Source: Massilia oculi (GTDB taxonomy: Bacteria > Pseudomonadota > Gammaproteobacteria > Burkholderiales > Burkholderiaceae_D). From it: a DNA stretch of 64,000 nucleotides. Below are positions 24,626 through 33,890 of the stretch, one piece after another. The number at the start of each line of letters is the position of its first letter. The stretch's first letter is position 1. The notes under the pieces were generated by a model. That model made no database searches. It was not told where the DNA came from and was given only the letters and a program-made list of their open reading frames with translations. The translations under genes were made by a program, and so were the position numbers. The DNA lies in assembly GCF_003143515.1 (NCBI RefSeq), contig NZ_CP029343.1, positions 1,550,001 through 1,614,000 of the forward strand. The letters run 5' to 3'.

Positions 24626-24744
24626 GATTTTTTACAACGCCCCATTTCCCTCATAGGGGAGAAATCCGCAAAAAGTCGAGTCGCCGTTGTAACACCAAAA
24701 GCGTAACGCTTTGATATAATTGCGGAAATCCATGGGCCGCTGCT

Positions 24745-24792
24745 GGATTGTGATTCCTGTTGTCGTGGGTTCGAGTCCCATCAGCCACCCCA
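24745..24792 (+). other. attR: 3' portion of tRNA-His (GUG)
   Basis: From the anticodon arm (GGA-TTGTGAT-TCC, anticodon GTG) through the T arm GTGGG-TTCGAGT-CCCAT and the acceptor 3' strand CAGCCAC + C + CCA. No D arm or 5' acceptor strand precedes it; the upstream DNA is phage. This is the displaced 3' part of a host tRNA-His gene and marks the right attachment site. The intact gene should lie left of the window. Confidence 0.88.
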
Positions 24793-24802
24793 CCGAATTC
24801 AT

Positions 24803-24838
24803 GAAAAAGGTCACCTGCTCCGGCATGTGGCCTTTTTT
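24803..24838 (+). terminator. Former tRNA-His terminator
   Basis: AAAAAGGTCAC pairs with GTGGCCTTTTTT (one G-U) around a 12-nt loop, followed by TTTTGTTTT. It lies 11 bp after the CCA end, the normal terminator of the host tRNA gene now separated from its 5' part. Confidence 0.8.
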
Positions 24839-24856
24839 GTTTTCCGAAGGACCCGC

Positions 24857-25525
24857 ATGCAGATCACAGGACAAACCCTCACTCGCGCGGATGTCGAAGC
24901 GGCATTACCCCACGCCCCACTCGTCTTCCAGGATTGCAACCTCGACGGCGCCGACCTGTCGCGCCTCGACCTGCGCAACTGCACCTTTACCAGCTGCAGC
25001 ATCGCCGAGACCTCGTTCTACGCCGCCAAGCTGGGCCAGACCACCTGGCAACGCTGCCGCGGCCGGCAAGCCGATTTCGAAGCGGCCGACCTGACCGACG
25101 CCCGCTTCCAGGGCTGCGACCTGAACAACAGCAGCTGGCGCCGCGCCCACCTGGCCTCGCTCACCGTCAAGGGCTGCAAGCTGACCGGCGCCAGCTTCGA
25201 GGAAGCGGCCCACCTTGGCCTGGAGTTCGAGGATTGCCTGCTGGTCGGCGCCGACCTGCGCCGCATGTCCTTCCGCAAGGCCAAGCTCATCCAGCTGGAC
25301 TTCGGCGACGCCGACCTGGCCGCCTGCGACTTTCGCGACGCCGTGTTCGAGGGCGGCAGCCTGCGCGGCGCCAACCTCAAACAGGCGCGCTTCGACAACG
25401 CCGACTTGCGCGAAGCCGACCTGGGCGGCATCACGCTGGCCGATATCAAACTGTTCCAGGGCGCCTGGATCACGCCGCGCCAGGCCGCGGAACTGGTCAG
25501 CGAACTCGGACTGCGCGTAGCCTGA
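24857..25525 (+). CDS. Pentapeptide-repeat protein
   Basis: 222 residues made almost entirely of A(D/N)LxX repeats: CNLDGADLSRLDLRNCTF, ADLTDARFQGCDLNNSSWR, LRGANLKQARFDNADLREAD. They fold into a right-handed quadrilateral beta helix. Such proteins include gyrase-binding Qnr-like and other roles, so no function is assigned. AAGGA lies 6 bases before ATG. First host gene after the attachment site. Confidence 0.85.
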   Translation: MQITGQTLTRADVEAALPHAPLVFQDCNLDGADLSRLDLRNCTFTSCSIAETSFYAAKLGQTTWQRCRGRQADFEAADLTDARFQGCDLNNSSWRRAHLASLTVKGCKLTGASFEEAAHLGLEFEDCLLVGADLRRMSFRKAKLIQLDFGDADLAACDFRDAVFEGGSLRGANLKQARFDNADLREADLGGITLADIKLFQGAWITPRQAAELVSELGLRVA

Positions 25526-25651
25526 ACCCAGCTTCACATTTGGCGCCCATCCCAGGACACAGATGTAAAAATCCCCAGCTTAACCGCTGGATAAGACGTG
25601 ATGTGCGACAATTGGTGAGTTTTCCAAAAAGAAATTTTCCCCGCTATTTCG

Positions 25652-27256
25652 ATGTCGCAAGCCAGTCGTCGTTCAACGGCGGCTCCCCGATGTATGCCAG
25701 ATAAGAGTACCGCTCCCGAAATATCTCGCCTGACCGCCGAAAAACGTCCTGCAGTGCGCAATGCCGTGCTGTTCGTGGCCGCCCTGTGCCTGTTGTTGCT
25801 GACCATACAGGTTTCAGACGGTTGGCGCGCGCGCAAGGAGCGTCTGGCGGAGGTGGGCGTCGCCACCACCAATATGTCGCATGCGCTGGCGGCGCAGGCC
25901 GAGAGCGCGGTGCGGGTGGTGGACACGGTACTGGCCGGCGTGGTCGAGCGGGTCGAGACCGATGGCATGAAGGGCACGGGGCGCCCGCGCCTGCAATTGC
26001 ATCTCAAGAATATGGTGACCGAGGTTGAAGAGCTGCACGGCCTGTTCGTGTTCGGCGCCGACGGCCACTGGCTGATGACCTCGCAGGACCGCCTTCCGTT
26101 GTACACGGTCGACGACCGCGAATACTTCCAGTACCACGTGAGGAATCCCGACCGCTTCGTCCACGTGGGCAAGCCGGTACGCAGCCGCTCCAGCGGCGAG
26201 TGGGTGCTGCCCGTCTCGCGCCGCCTCAATAATCCGGACGGCACCTTCGGCGGCATCGCACTTGGCACGATCCGCATCGATTACTTCTCCACCCTGTACA
26301 AGACCTTCGACGTGGGCAGCAATGGCGTGATCATGCTGACCCTGGACGACGGCACCCTGATCTACCGCCTGCCGCACAACGAAAAGCTGGTGGGAACCGA
26401 TATCAGCAACGGCCCGGTCCACCAGATGTACCGCAGCCTGGGACCGGCCGGCACCGCCATGCTGCGCTCGAAGATCGACGGCATCGAAAGGCTGTACAGC
26501 TACCGCCACCTGGAAACCTATCCGCTGATCGTCGCCACCGCGCAGAGCAAGCACGAGATCCTGGAAAAATGGCTGAAGTCGATGCTCGGCCAGGCCCTGA
26601 TCACCCTGGTCGCCATTGCATTCCTGCTGTATTTCGGCCGGCGCCTGGTGCGCCAGATCGTGATTCGCGACCACCTCGAGCACGAGCTGGTGCAGGCGCG
26701 CGAACTGCTGCAGGAACATAACCGCGCGCTCACGGTCCTGGCCGACCACGACGGCCTGACCGGCATCGCCAACCGGCGCCGCTTCGAGGAAGCCCTGGAC
26801 GTGGAGTTCGCGCGCGCAAGCCGGAGCGGCGCACCGCTGTCGCTGCTGATGTTGGACGTCGATTTCTTCAAGCGCTACAACGACACCTATGGCCACGTGG
26901 CTGGCGATGCCTGCCTGCGCCAGGTGGCGCACGCCCTGAACGACAGCCTGGTGCGGCCGGCCGACCTGGCCGCGCGCTATGGTGGGGAAGAATTCGTGGC
27001 CTTGCTGCCGGATACCGATCCGGCCGGCGCCAGGATGGTGGCCGAGCGCATCCGCCAGGCGGTGATGGCGCTTGCGATCCCGCACGTGGGCAATGGCGCC
27101 GGCATCGTGACGATCAGCGCCGGCGTGTACACCAGCAGTGCCGCGGCGGCGGCGGACAGCGCCACCGTGCTGGTGGAGCGGGCCGACGCCCTGCTCTATC
27201 AAGCCAAGCAGTCGGGCCGCAACCAGGTGTGCGGCGGCGATCTCGCCGCACCCTGA
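25652..27256 (+). CDS. Sensor diguanylate cyclase (dCACHE-GGDEF)
   Basis: 534 residues. First membrane helix (VRNAVLFVAALCLLLLTIQ), periplasmic dCACHE-like sensor with YFQYHVRNPDRFVHVGKPVRS, second membrane helix (ALITLVAIAFLLYFGRRLV), short linker, and GGDEF domain with catalytic RYGGEEF near residue 444. The inhibitory I-site RPAD lies five residues upstream, so c-di-GMP feedback is expected. It makes cyclic di-GMP from two GTP in response to a ligand. A start at 25694 is possible. Confidence 0.93.
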   Translation: MSQASRRSTAAPRCMPDKSTAPEISRLTAEKRPAVRNAVLFVAALCLLLLTIQVSDGWRARKERLAEVGVATTNMSHALAAQAESAVRVVDTVLAGVVERVETDGMKGTGRPRLQLHLKNMVTEVEELHGLFVFGADGHWLMTSQDRLPLYTVDDREYFQYHVRNPDRFVHVGKPVRSRSSGEWVLPVSRRLNNPDGTFGGIALGTIRIDYFSTLYKTFDVGSNGVIMLTLDDGTLIYRLPHNEKLVGTDISNGPVHQMYRSLGPAGTAMLRSKIDGIERLYSYRHLETYPLIVATAQSKHEILEKWLKSMLGQALITLVAIAFLLYFGRRLVRQIVIRDHLEHELVQARELLQEHNRALTVLADHDGLTGIANRRRFEEALDVEFARASRSGAPLSLLMLDVDFFKRYNDTYGHVAGDACLRQVAHALNDSLVRPADLAARYGGEEFVALLPDTDPAGARMVAERIRQAVMALAIPHVGNGAGIVTISAGVYTSSAAAAADSATVLVERADALLYQAKQSGRNQVCGGDLAAP

Positions 27257-27274
27257 GCCGGTGGCCCGCCACGA

Positions 27275-27679
27275 TCAATGGCGGTAAGGGTTGTTGGGGC
27301 GGGCATCGTGGCGGTTGGGGACGCCGTCACGATCGCGGTCGCGGTAGGCCGCCACCTGGCGCGACTGGTGCCAGCCGCCGCGGTCGAGATACCAGCCATT
27401 GCGGTCCTGGCGCCATTGCGCCCGCTGGTAGGCATAGCCAGGACGCACTTTCTCCCAGTGACCGGCGACCCAGTTGTGGCGGCGGCCGTTCCAGTCCCAG
27501 TAACCCGACACCCACTCAAAGCCGCGGCGCGCGGCCGGTACGGCTTCGCGGCGGGGCGCCGGCGGCGCCTTCTTGATCACGATCACTTCGGCACGCGGAT
27601 GGGCGGCCTGGGCCTGCACTGGGGCGAATGCTGCGCTACCGATCAGGATGGCGGCGGCAGTGGCGAGAATGGTTTTCAT
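27275..27679 (-). CDS. RcnB-like periplasmic protein
   Basis: 134 residues. A signal peptide ([24 protein letters not shown]), basic linker, then repeated Trp/Arg motifs [24 protein letters not shown] and [20 protein letters not shown], then [23 protein letters not shown]. This pattern (YXXBXXGWxW repeats) is common in betaproteobacterial 'RcnB/YXWGXW repeat' proteins. A periplasmic or cell-surface role is likely. Convergent with the diguanylate cyclase. Confidence 0.75.
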   Translation of the reverse strand: MKTILATAAAILIGSAAFAPVQAQAAHPRAEVIVIKKAPPAPRREAVPAARRGFEWVSGYWDWNGRRHNWVAGHWEKVRPGYAYQRAQWRQDRNGWYLDRGGWHQSRQVAAYRDRDRDGVPNRHDARPNNPYRH

Positions 27680-27831
27680 GGTGCTCTCCGTTTCGGTTGG
27701 TGTGAGACCACTATAGCCAGACGGGGCGCCAAAAAGATGAAATGAAGGAAGTCTTTACAGCCGATACATGCCGCTACAAACTTGTAACAGCGAGTGGATA
27801 ATTGCGGAGGGAGGAAGAAAAGCGGGCGCTG

Positions 27832-27864
27832 CAAAAACACAGCCGGCTATGGAAGCCGGCTGTG
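27832..27864 (-). terminator. Terminator of the TonB-C gene
   Basis: On the minus strand CACAGCCGGCT, loop TCCAT, AGCCGGCTGTG followed by TTTTTGC. An 11-bp perfect stem with a T-run just after the stop at 27879. Confidence 0.9.
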
Positions 27865-27878
27865 CAAAGGGGAAGGTA

Positions 27879-28223
27879 TTAGTCGAGCTTGAAGGCGTAG
27901 TCGACCTTGGTCCAGGTCTGGGCCGGTGCGCCATCCTTGGTGCCCGGCTTGAACTTGCACGAGGTCAGGCCCTTGACCAGAGCGCGGTCCAGGTTCTTGA
28001 AGCCGCTCGACTTGTCGATCTTCGATTCCGCCACGGTGCCGTCCGCATTGACCAGGAACGATGCCGAGGTCGTGCCCTGCTCTTCGTTCATCAGCGACGA
28101 CTTTGGATATTCGATGGTGCACTTCTTCGGATCGAACGACGCCGCGGTTTCGGCGGCGAAGCTGGCGCTGGCGGCAGCGGTGAGGGTCAGTGCGACGAAC
28201 AGCTTGGCAGACAGGTTTTTCAT
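27879..28223 (-). CDS. Periplasmic TonB C-terminal domain protein
   Basis: 114 residues. Signal peptide (MKNLSAKLFVALTLTAAASA to SFAAE), then a TonB_C-like domain: KKCTIEYPKSSLMNEEQGTTSASFLVNADGTV and KSSGFKNLDRALVKGL, then CKFKPGTKDGAPAQTW. Two Cys may form a disulfide. Unlike TonB it has no membrane anchor or proline-rich stalk; such stand-alone domains occur often in Oxalobacteraceae. Confidence 0.85.
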   Translation of the reverse strand: MKNLSAKLFVALTLTAAASASFAAETAASFDPKKCTIEYPKSSLMNEEQGTTSASFLVNADGTVAESKIDKSSGFKNLDRALVKGLTSCKFKPGTKDGAPAQTWTKVDYAFKLD

Positions 28224-28318
28224 GATTTCCCCAAATAAGGTTTTTAAGAGTTAAATGTCGTGATGCGTGCTGCGCGCCGCCCGACTGGCCGGCGCATGAC
28301 TGCTTAGTGAAAGAGTGC

Positions 28319-30088
28319 TTAGAATTCTTCCCACTCGTCGTTGCCGACGGCGGCAGCTGCCTTTTTCGGCTTGGGCGCGACTTCCGCCTCTTCCGGATTC
28401 ACCGCGGCGCTGGCGGCGGCCGGCTTTTTCGGCGCCGGCGGTACTGGACGCTTCGCGGCCGGACGGACCACCACCGCGGTGGTGGTCGCGACTGGCGCCT
28501 GCGCCTCGAATTGGAACTGTTCACCCTCATCCAGCTTGAAGATGCTGACCACACGGGCCAGTTCGCCGGCCTGGTCCTGCAGGCTCTGGGCGGCCGCTGC
28601 GGCTTCTTCCACCAGCGCGGCGTTTTGCTGGGTCATGCCATCCATCTCGATGATCGAGGTGTTGACCTGGGCGATGCCGGCGCTCTGTTCGGCGCTGGCG
28701 TTGGCGATCTCGCTCATGATGTCGGTCACGCGCTTGACGCTGGTAACCACTTCATCCATCGTCACGCCGGCCTGGCCGACCAGTTTGCTGCCGCGCTCGA
28801 CCTTCGATACCGAATCGTCGATTAGGGTCTTGATCTCTTTCGCCGCCGCAGCCGAACGCTGGGCCAGGTTACGCACTTCGGATGCCACGACCGCGAAGCC
28901 ACGGCCCTGTTCGCCGGCACGGGCCGCTTCGACCGCGGCGTTCAACGCCAGGATGTTGGTCTGGAAGGCAATGCCGTCGATCACGCCGATGATGTCGGCG
29001 ATCTTGCTGGCCGAGCCGTTGATCTCACCCATGGTGCCGACCACTTGCGACACCACGTCGCCGCCCTTGCGGGCCACGTCCGACGCCGCTGCCGCCAAGG
29101 CATTGGCTTCACGGGCATTGTCGGCGTTCTGCTTGACGGTCGAGGTCAGTTGTTCCATCGCCGATGCGGTCTTTTCCAGCGAGCTGGCCTGCAGTTCGGT
29201 ACGCGAGGACAGGTCGATATTGCCGGCGGCGATTTCACGCGAGGCGGTGCCGATGGTTTCGGTGCCGCGGCGCACCTGGGACACGATGTCCACCAGGCTG
29301 TTACGCATTTCCTTCATTTCGACCAGCAGGCTGCCGCGGTCCGATTCCTTGGTGTCGATGGCGATCGACAGATCGCCGTGGGCGATGCTGCCGGCGATCT
29401 TGGCGGTGTAGCCAGGCTCGCCGCCGAGCTGCTTGAGCAGGCTGCGGGTGATCACGACGGCGGCCGCCACGCCCAGCACCACGGCCAGGGCCAGCAGGAC
29501 CAGCATGAAGTTACGGGCATTGTCGAACGCCGCTTCGGCATCGGCCTTGGTCTGGGCGTTCTGTTTTTCTTCCTGGGCGGCCAGCGCGTTCAGGGCGTCG
29601 GTCCACTTGCGCTGCACCGGACGTACTTCGCGCACCATGACGCGGGTGGCGTCCATGGCGTTGGCTGCCAGATAGAGTTCGGTGGCGCGGGCGATCGCCG
29701 GCATGGCGGCGGCTTCGTGTTCCTTGATCTGGCCCAGCAGCGCCTTTTCCTGGTCGTTGCCGTTCGATGCGAACAGCGCGGTCAGTTTGCGCTGGGTTTC
29801 GTTGTATTGGGCGGTCTGTTCCTTGAACTTGGCGATCTCCGGTTCCATGTCGGCAGGGTCGGCCATCAGGGTCAGGACGCGCAGCGACTGCAGGCGATCG
29901 TTGACGTTGTTGCGCATCTCGATCACGAGGCCGGTCGACACATTGCTCACGCTGACCACGTGATCAAGGCGATCCTGGATCTGCGCCATGCGCAGGATAC
30001 CCACTACAGCAACCGCTACCAGCAGCACCAGGATCAGTGCGAAACCGAGGGCCAGACGGGTACCGACCTTCATGTTGTTCAAATTCAT
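28319..30088 (-). CDS. Methyl-accepting chemotaxis protein
   Basis: 589 residues. Two membrane helices (residues ~12-34 and ~190-214) flank a four-helix-bundle periplasmic sensor, then HAMP and a long cytoplasmic coiled coil. The kinase-contact tip is present: [40 protein letters not shown]. The Ala/Pro/Lys-rich tail ends EWEEF, matching the xWxxF CheR/CheB tether. It reports ligand to CheA-CheW. Ligand unknown. Confidence 0.93.
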   Translation of the reverse strand: MNLNNMKVGTRLALGFALILVLLVAVAVVGILRMAQIQDRLDHVVSVSNVSTGLVIEMRNNVNDRLQSLRVLTLMADPADMEPEIAKFKEQTAQYNETQRKLTALFASNGNDQEKALLGQIKEHEAAAMPAIARATELYLAANAMDATRVMVREVRPVQRKWTDALNALAAQEEKQNAQTKADAEAAFDNARNFMLVLLALAVVLGVAAAVVITRSLLKQLGGEPGYTAKIAGSIAHGDLSIAIDTKESDRGSLLVEMKEMRNSLVDIVSQVRRGTETIGTASREIAAGNIDLSSRTELQASSLEKTASAMEQLTSTVKQNADNAREANALAAAASDVARKGGDVVSQVVGTMGEINGSASKIADIIGVIDGIAFQTNILALNAAVEAARAGEQGRGFAVVASEVRNLAQRSAAAAKEIKTLIDDSVSKVERGSKLVGQAGVTMDEVVTSVKRVTDIMSEIANASAEQSAGIAQVNTSIIEMDGMTQQNAALVEEAAAAAQSLQDQAGELARVVSIFKLDEGEQFQFEAQAPVATTTAVVVRPAAKRPVPPAPKKPAAASAAVNPEEAEVAPKPKKAAAAVGNDEWEEF

Positions 30089-30442
30089 TCGTGTTTTCCC
30101 TGTAACTTTATTGATCGAAACTCGCTCGGAGAGACTAGCGCCGTGCGAAGCGCATCTGAAATCGGTGTTTCTGCACGATTTCGAGTGTTTCCGACAGGAT
30201 AAATCAAGATTTCATGTCGCTAGTCAGAAAATCTCTTGCTCGACCGAATTGTTTCGGCACAACAACAGGATTGATACACTGCAACATTGGAACAGGACTG
30301 CATTATGGAACGACTATTTCCACACAGCAAGCAATTTTGAAACTTGTATGGTTATTTCGATAACCAAATGTCTCGATTTGTCGACAAGAAATGAAAAAAG
30401 GCGTGCCTCGGCACGCCTTTTAGTTACCACTGATAGCTTGCT
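30089..30442. other. Intergenic between chemoreceptor and dusA end
   Basis: 354 bases with no gene. It should hold the minus-strand chemoreceptor promoter near 30100-30250, but I see no unambiguous sigma-70 or sigma-28 boxes. At its right end is the dusA terminator. A+T-rich stretches at 30190-30390 contrast with the surrounding GC. Confidence 0.5.
30394..30421. terminator. Bidirectional terminator after dusA
   Basis: GGCGTGC-CTCG-GCACGCC flanked by AAAAAA on one side and TTTTA on the other. It ends minus-strand dusA transcription and is symmetrical enough to act in both directions. Confidence 0.85.
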
Positions 30443-31435
30443 TCAGGCCGCGGCCGGCATCCTGGCGGCGGCCTCGAGCAGCAGGCGCGGATCGCCCAGT
30501 GCCAGCTTCTTCGAATCGGACAGGGTTTGGCGGAAAGAACGAGCACCCGGCAAGCCCTGCATCAGGCCCAGCATGTGGCGCGTGATGCTGTTGAGCTTCA
30601 GGCCCAGCGGGCCGTACAGGCGCAGCTGCTCCTCGATATACGGGATCATCGCTTCCAGCACCTCGACCCGCGAGCGCGGGCGGCCAGCCTCGTCGCCATA
30701 GAAGCGGCGATCCCAGTCGGCCATGGTCCAGGGATTGTGATAGGCCTCGCGGCCCAGCATCACGCCGTCGACGTGTTCCAGGTGCAGTGCGATCTCGTCG
30801 TCGCTCTTGATGCCGCCGTTGATCAGGATCTCGAGGTCAGGGAATTCCCGCTTGAGCTGGTAAGCAACCGCATAGCGCAGCGGCGGGATCTCGCGGTTTT
30901 CCTTCGGCGACAGCCCTTTCAGGACGGCATTGCGGGCGTGCACGATGAAGGTCTTGCAACCGGCGTCGGCAATGGTGCCGACGAAATCGCGCACGAAGCC
31001 GTATTCCTCGTCGTAATCGATGCCGATGCGGTGTTTTACCGTCACGTCAATCGAGACCGCGTCGCGCATCGCCTTCACGCAATCGGCCACCAGCTGCGGC
31101 TCGTTCATCAGGCAGGCGCCGAACGCACCCTTCTGTACCCGCTCGGACGGGCAGCCGCAGTTGAGATTGATCTCGTCATAGCCCCATTGCTCGCCCAGCT
31201 TCGCGCTTTTGGCCAGGTCGGCCGGATCGCTCCCGCCCAGCTGCAGGGCGACCGGATGCTCGACGTCGTCGTAGCGCAGGTGGCGCTCGACGTCGCCGTA
31301 GACCAGGGCGCCGGTGGTGACCATCTCGGTGTACAGCCACGTGTGGTGGGTGATCTGGCGGTGGAAGACGCGGCAGTGGCGGTCGGTCCAGTCCATCATG
31401 GGGGCTACACTAAGTTTTCGCTTTCCAAAAGCCAT
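30443..31435 (-). CDS. dusA: tRNA-dihydrouridine synthase A
   Basis: 330 residues, complete. FMN-dependent DUS fold: SVAPMMDWTDRHCRVFHRQI, INLNCGCPSERVQKGAFGACLM (active-site Cys), KHRIGID, FIVHARNA and INGGIKS. It reduces U20/U20a in the D-loop of tRNA. Its 5' end is a known prophage integration site; the first ~15 codons are probably rebuilt from phage DNA, so its upstream sequence and promoter are phage-derived. Confidence 0.95.
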   Translation of the reverse strand: MAFGKRKLSVAPMMDWTDRHCRVFHRQITHHTWLYTEMVTTGALVYGDVERHLRYDDVEHPVALQLGGSDPADLAKSAKLGEQWGYDEINLNCGCPSERVQKGAFGACLMNEPQLVADCVKAMRDAVSIDVTVKHRIGIDYDEEYGFVRDFVGTIADAGCKTFIVHARNAVLKGLSPKENREIPPLRYAVAYQLKREFPDLEILINGGIKSDDEIALHLEHVDGVMLGREAYHNPWTMADWDRRFYGDEAGRPRSRVEVLEAMIPYIEEQLRLYGPLGLKLNSITRHMLGLMQGLPGARSFRQTLSDSKKLALGDPRLLLEAAARMPAAA

Positions 31436-31440
31436 TATTT
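31380..31440. other. Attachment site region of prophage 2 at dusA 5' end
   Basis: The integrase gene starts 100 bp from the dusA ATG, divergent from it. In dusA-targeting elements the att core lies in the conserved codons for the APMMDWTDRH segment, which is present and intact here. The exact crossover cannot be set without the other att copy outside the window. Confidence 0.6.
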
Positions 31441-31535
31441 CATCTACTTTTCACTCTACGCGGCTGGTTTGCTATTTCCCGGAACTTCCCGCAAAATGCC
31501 GCAGTTTCTCGAACTCACTACTCCAAAATTACTCC

Positions 31536-32555
31536 ATGGCGGCAATCTCAAAACGCGGCGATTCATGGCGGGCACACATCCGTCGGACGGGTCATAAGTC
31601 GATATCGGGGACCTTCCCGACCAAAGCGCAAGCAGTTGCGTGGGCAAGAGGGATCGAGGCGGAGATGGACGCCAAGCGCTTCAAGGATGCGCGAGGGCTG
31701 GCGAATATTACCCTAAAAACCGCGATCGAAAGGTATGAGGAGGAGATCGGCGCCGAGCACCCGTTCGGGAAGAACAAGGGGGCAGTTCTAAAGATGTGGA
31801 AGAACAAACATGGCGACAAGACGCTAGACGAGCTTACGGATGAGTACCTAACAAAGTTTGTACGGGAGCGCCGTAAGGGCGGCGCCGGCGGCGTTACCAT
31901 CAGCATTGATCTGACCTATCTGGCCGGAGTGCTCAAGACGGCTAAGGAGCTGTGGAAGCTCCCGGTCACACTCGAGGCAGTGCAGGCCGCGCGGGCCAAC
32001 ATGGCGCACTTGAAAATCTCCACTAGATCGGAAGAACGCCGGCGCCGCCCTACTCCGGACGAGATAGTGGCCCTGTGCGAGCACTTCGACAGGCGGTCGA
32101 CATTACCCATGCGGGACCTAGTGCATTTCGCGATCGCATCTGCAATGCGCATCGAGGAGATCACTATGCTCCGCTGGGTCGACCTGAACGAAGCCGATCG
32201 CACCATCATTATTCGAGACCGCAAACATCCTCGGCAAAAAAAGGGGAATGATCAGGAAGTACCATTGCTTGGAGACGCCTTTGAGATTGTAAAGCGGCAA
32301 CCGCGACCGATAAACCCGTCATCGGAATGCCGCATCTTTCCTGTCAAAGCCGCTACCGTCAGCACAGTTTTTCCCAGGGCGACGAAGGCGCTTGGTATTG
32401 AAGACTTGCATTTCCACGACTTACGCCATGAGGGCGTTTCTCGACTGTTTGAGCAGGGGTATCAGATCCAAGAAGTTGCGCTGGTGTCGGGCCACCGCGA
32501 CTGGAAGATGCTAGCCCGGTACACACAAATCAAGGCGAAAGATTTACACCGGTAG
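31536..32555 (+). CDS. int: Tyrosine integrase (dusA-type)
   Basis: 339 residues from ATG 31536. N-terminal arm-type domain (ISKRGDSWRAHIRRTGHKSISGTF), SAM-like core-binding domain (~60-150) and catalytic domain with Arg205, Lys230, His294, Arg297, His320 and Tyr329 (HDLRHEG, SGHRDW, ARYTQI). Upstream in-frame starts would overlap dusA and are rejected. Its place beside dusA matches the dusA-associated integrase family. Confidence 0.92.
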   Translation: MAAISKRGDSWRAHIRRTGHKSISGTFPTKAQAVAWARGIEAEMDAKRFKDARGLANITLKTAIERYEEEIGAEHPFGKNKGAVLKMWKNKHGDKTLDELTDEYLTKFVRERRKGGAGGVTISIDLTYLAGVLKTAKELWKLPVTLEAVQAARANMAHLKISTRSEERRRRPTPDEIVALCEHFDRRSTLPMRDLVHFAIASAMRIEEITMLRWVDLNEADRTIIIRDRKHPRQKKGNDQEVPLLGDAFEIVKRQPRPINPSSECRIFPVKAATVSTVFPRATKALGIEDLHFHDLRHEGVSRLFEQGYQIQEVALVSGHRDWKMLARYTQIKAKDLHR

Positions 32556-32590
32556 TTCTTATTGCACACGAAAATGGGGAGAATCAAACA

Positions 32591-33463
32591 GTGTCGAGCA
32601 CCGTACGCAACTCAGAGGAGGTCACGGAGCGCGAAATCTATATCGCACGGGTTAAAGACCTGCAAACTCTTCTTCGCCATAGCCTCAGGCTTTACCAAGC
32701 GATACCGGAACCCGCGAATCACGAACTCGCACTTCAATATTCGCAAGCGGTGTACTTCAAGTTTCTTACCCACGGGGTAAGCCTTCTGAATCTGCTACCA
32801 GATGGGCCATCCAAAGCTGGAAAAGCATGGGATCTTAGTTCTGCCTCGGCACTCGCACGCTGCATGATCGAGGCATTTGAAGCATTGGCTTATATCTCAC
32901 TTCATAAAGTCTCAGAAGAAGAACAGACATTTCGGATCAAACTCTGGAGGGCACACGATTGTGAACGCAGGTTGCAAATGATGAAGCTCGTCCCAGTCGA
33001 CGAGGTGAAAACTTCGATGTGCTCCAAGTGGCTTGAGGACGCTAGAGAAGAGCTAATGGCATGTTCGTTTTTCAAAACCCTAGACCTTCCTCAACAGAAG
33101 AAGCTCCTGAAGGAGCTGCCTGCGTACCACATAAGTCACGAGGAGATTTGCAGATCATCAAACATCGATTTCGAGTACTACCGGCTTTCGAAAATGATGA
33201 CATCCCAACATGTTCACACAGCAAGTTTTGCTATCCACCATCTCGACCGGCACATACCGGCGTCCGACGAGGGCTACAGAAACATGACTATGGCGATCAC
33301 ACCAGCCGTGGTCTTCTTAGCGAAAGCTATTGTCGATTTACGCGTCCTGTACGGGCTGGCCGATGAAGAACTGGACTCAACTGACGCCGATGTGCTCTCA
33401 GAGTACCTTCCCTTTCTTGACGGCTTACGTCAATGGCGCGTGGAGAGCCCTTCCGGTACTTAA
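32591..33463 (+). CDS. Cargo protein beside integrase, function unknown
   Basis: 290 residues from GTG 32591 (GGGGAGA about 9 bases before). All-helical look: RVKDLQTLLRHSLRLYQAI, SALARCMIEAFEALAYISLH, LWRAHDCERRLQMMK. It resembles the DUF5677-type architecture, but I cannot confirm this. GC content and codons are lower than the rest of the prophage, and it lies at the element's edge, the usual place for cargo such as defence genes. No catalytic motif visible. Confidence 0.6.
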   Translation: MSSTVRNSEEVTEREIYIARVKDLQTLLRHSLRLYQAIPEPANHELALQYSQAVYFKFLTHGVSLLNLLPDGPSKAGKAWDLSSASALARCMIEAFEALAYISLHKVSEEEQTFRIKLWRAHDCERRLQMMKLVPVDEVKTSMCSKWLEDAREELMACSFFKTLDLPQQKKLLKELPAYHISHEEICRSSNIDFEYYRLSKMMTSQHVHTASFAIHHLDRHIPASDEGYRNMTMAITPAVVFLAKAIVDLRVLYGLADEELDSTDADVLSEYLPFLDGLRQWRVESPSGT

Positions 33464-33510
33464 CAGGCGTACGGGTTAAAGTTGACTCATACATTCATGC
33501 TAGGGACCGA

Positions 33511-33804
33511 CTACACACTAAGCTGAACCGACCACTCCTGAACGTATGCTGGCCCGTTGTCGCCTTGCGGCCGCTCCTCACCTTTGAACAGCATGCGCTG
33601 GCCATGCATCGACGTAAGACGGGCATCATACAGGTCGGGAATCAAAGGGTCGCTCACCTGACTATGCGGATCGGACACGCTGGCCAAGACCGAGCTCCCC
33701 AGCGTGTAAACCCGCACTTCACCTTCAACGTAAGGCGTCGCGCCGATCGCTCGATCGGACATTCGCTTTCCGCTCTCTCTCAACCGTTTCACCTTTCCAT
33801 ACAT
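33511..33804 (-). CDS. Hypothetical end-of-late-region protein
   Basis: 97 residues from ATG 33804: MYGKVKRLRESGKRMSDRAIGAT then VYTLGSSVLASVSDPHSQVSDPLI, ending ERPQGDNGPAYVQEWSV. A small beta-rich protein with a basic start. A TTG 33 bp upstream is possible. It lies beyond the Dam gene at the edge of the minus-strand block. Not recognised. Confidence 0.5.
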   Translation of the reverse strand: MYGKVKRLRESGKRMSDRAIGATPYVEGEVRVYTLGSSVLASVSDPHSQVSDPLIPDLYDARLTSMHGQRMLFKGEERPQGDNGPAYVQEWSVQLSV

Positions 33805-33863
33805 GCGCCGGAGTGTAGCACTGTTGAGCGGAACCAAAACTGACCGCCTGTGGCGCGAACGTG

Positions 33864-33881
33864 AGTGCAGACGTCTGCACT
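33864..33881. repeat. 18-bp palindrome, copy 1
   Basis: AGTGCAGACGTCTGCACT, a perfect palindrome, intergenic between the Dam gene end and the small gene at 33511. Identical to the copy at 45494-45511, with near-copies at 54502 and 61117. Confidence 0.85.
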
Positions 33882-33890
33882 ACCCCTTCG

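Noticed and set aside
24636..24672. CCCATTTCC...GGGGAGAAAT near the tRNA-His att site, resembling the 26-bp hairpin
   Set aside because: Different spacing and sequence; more likely integrase arm or core-flanking DNA.
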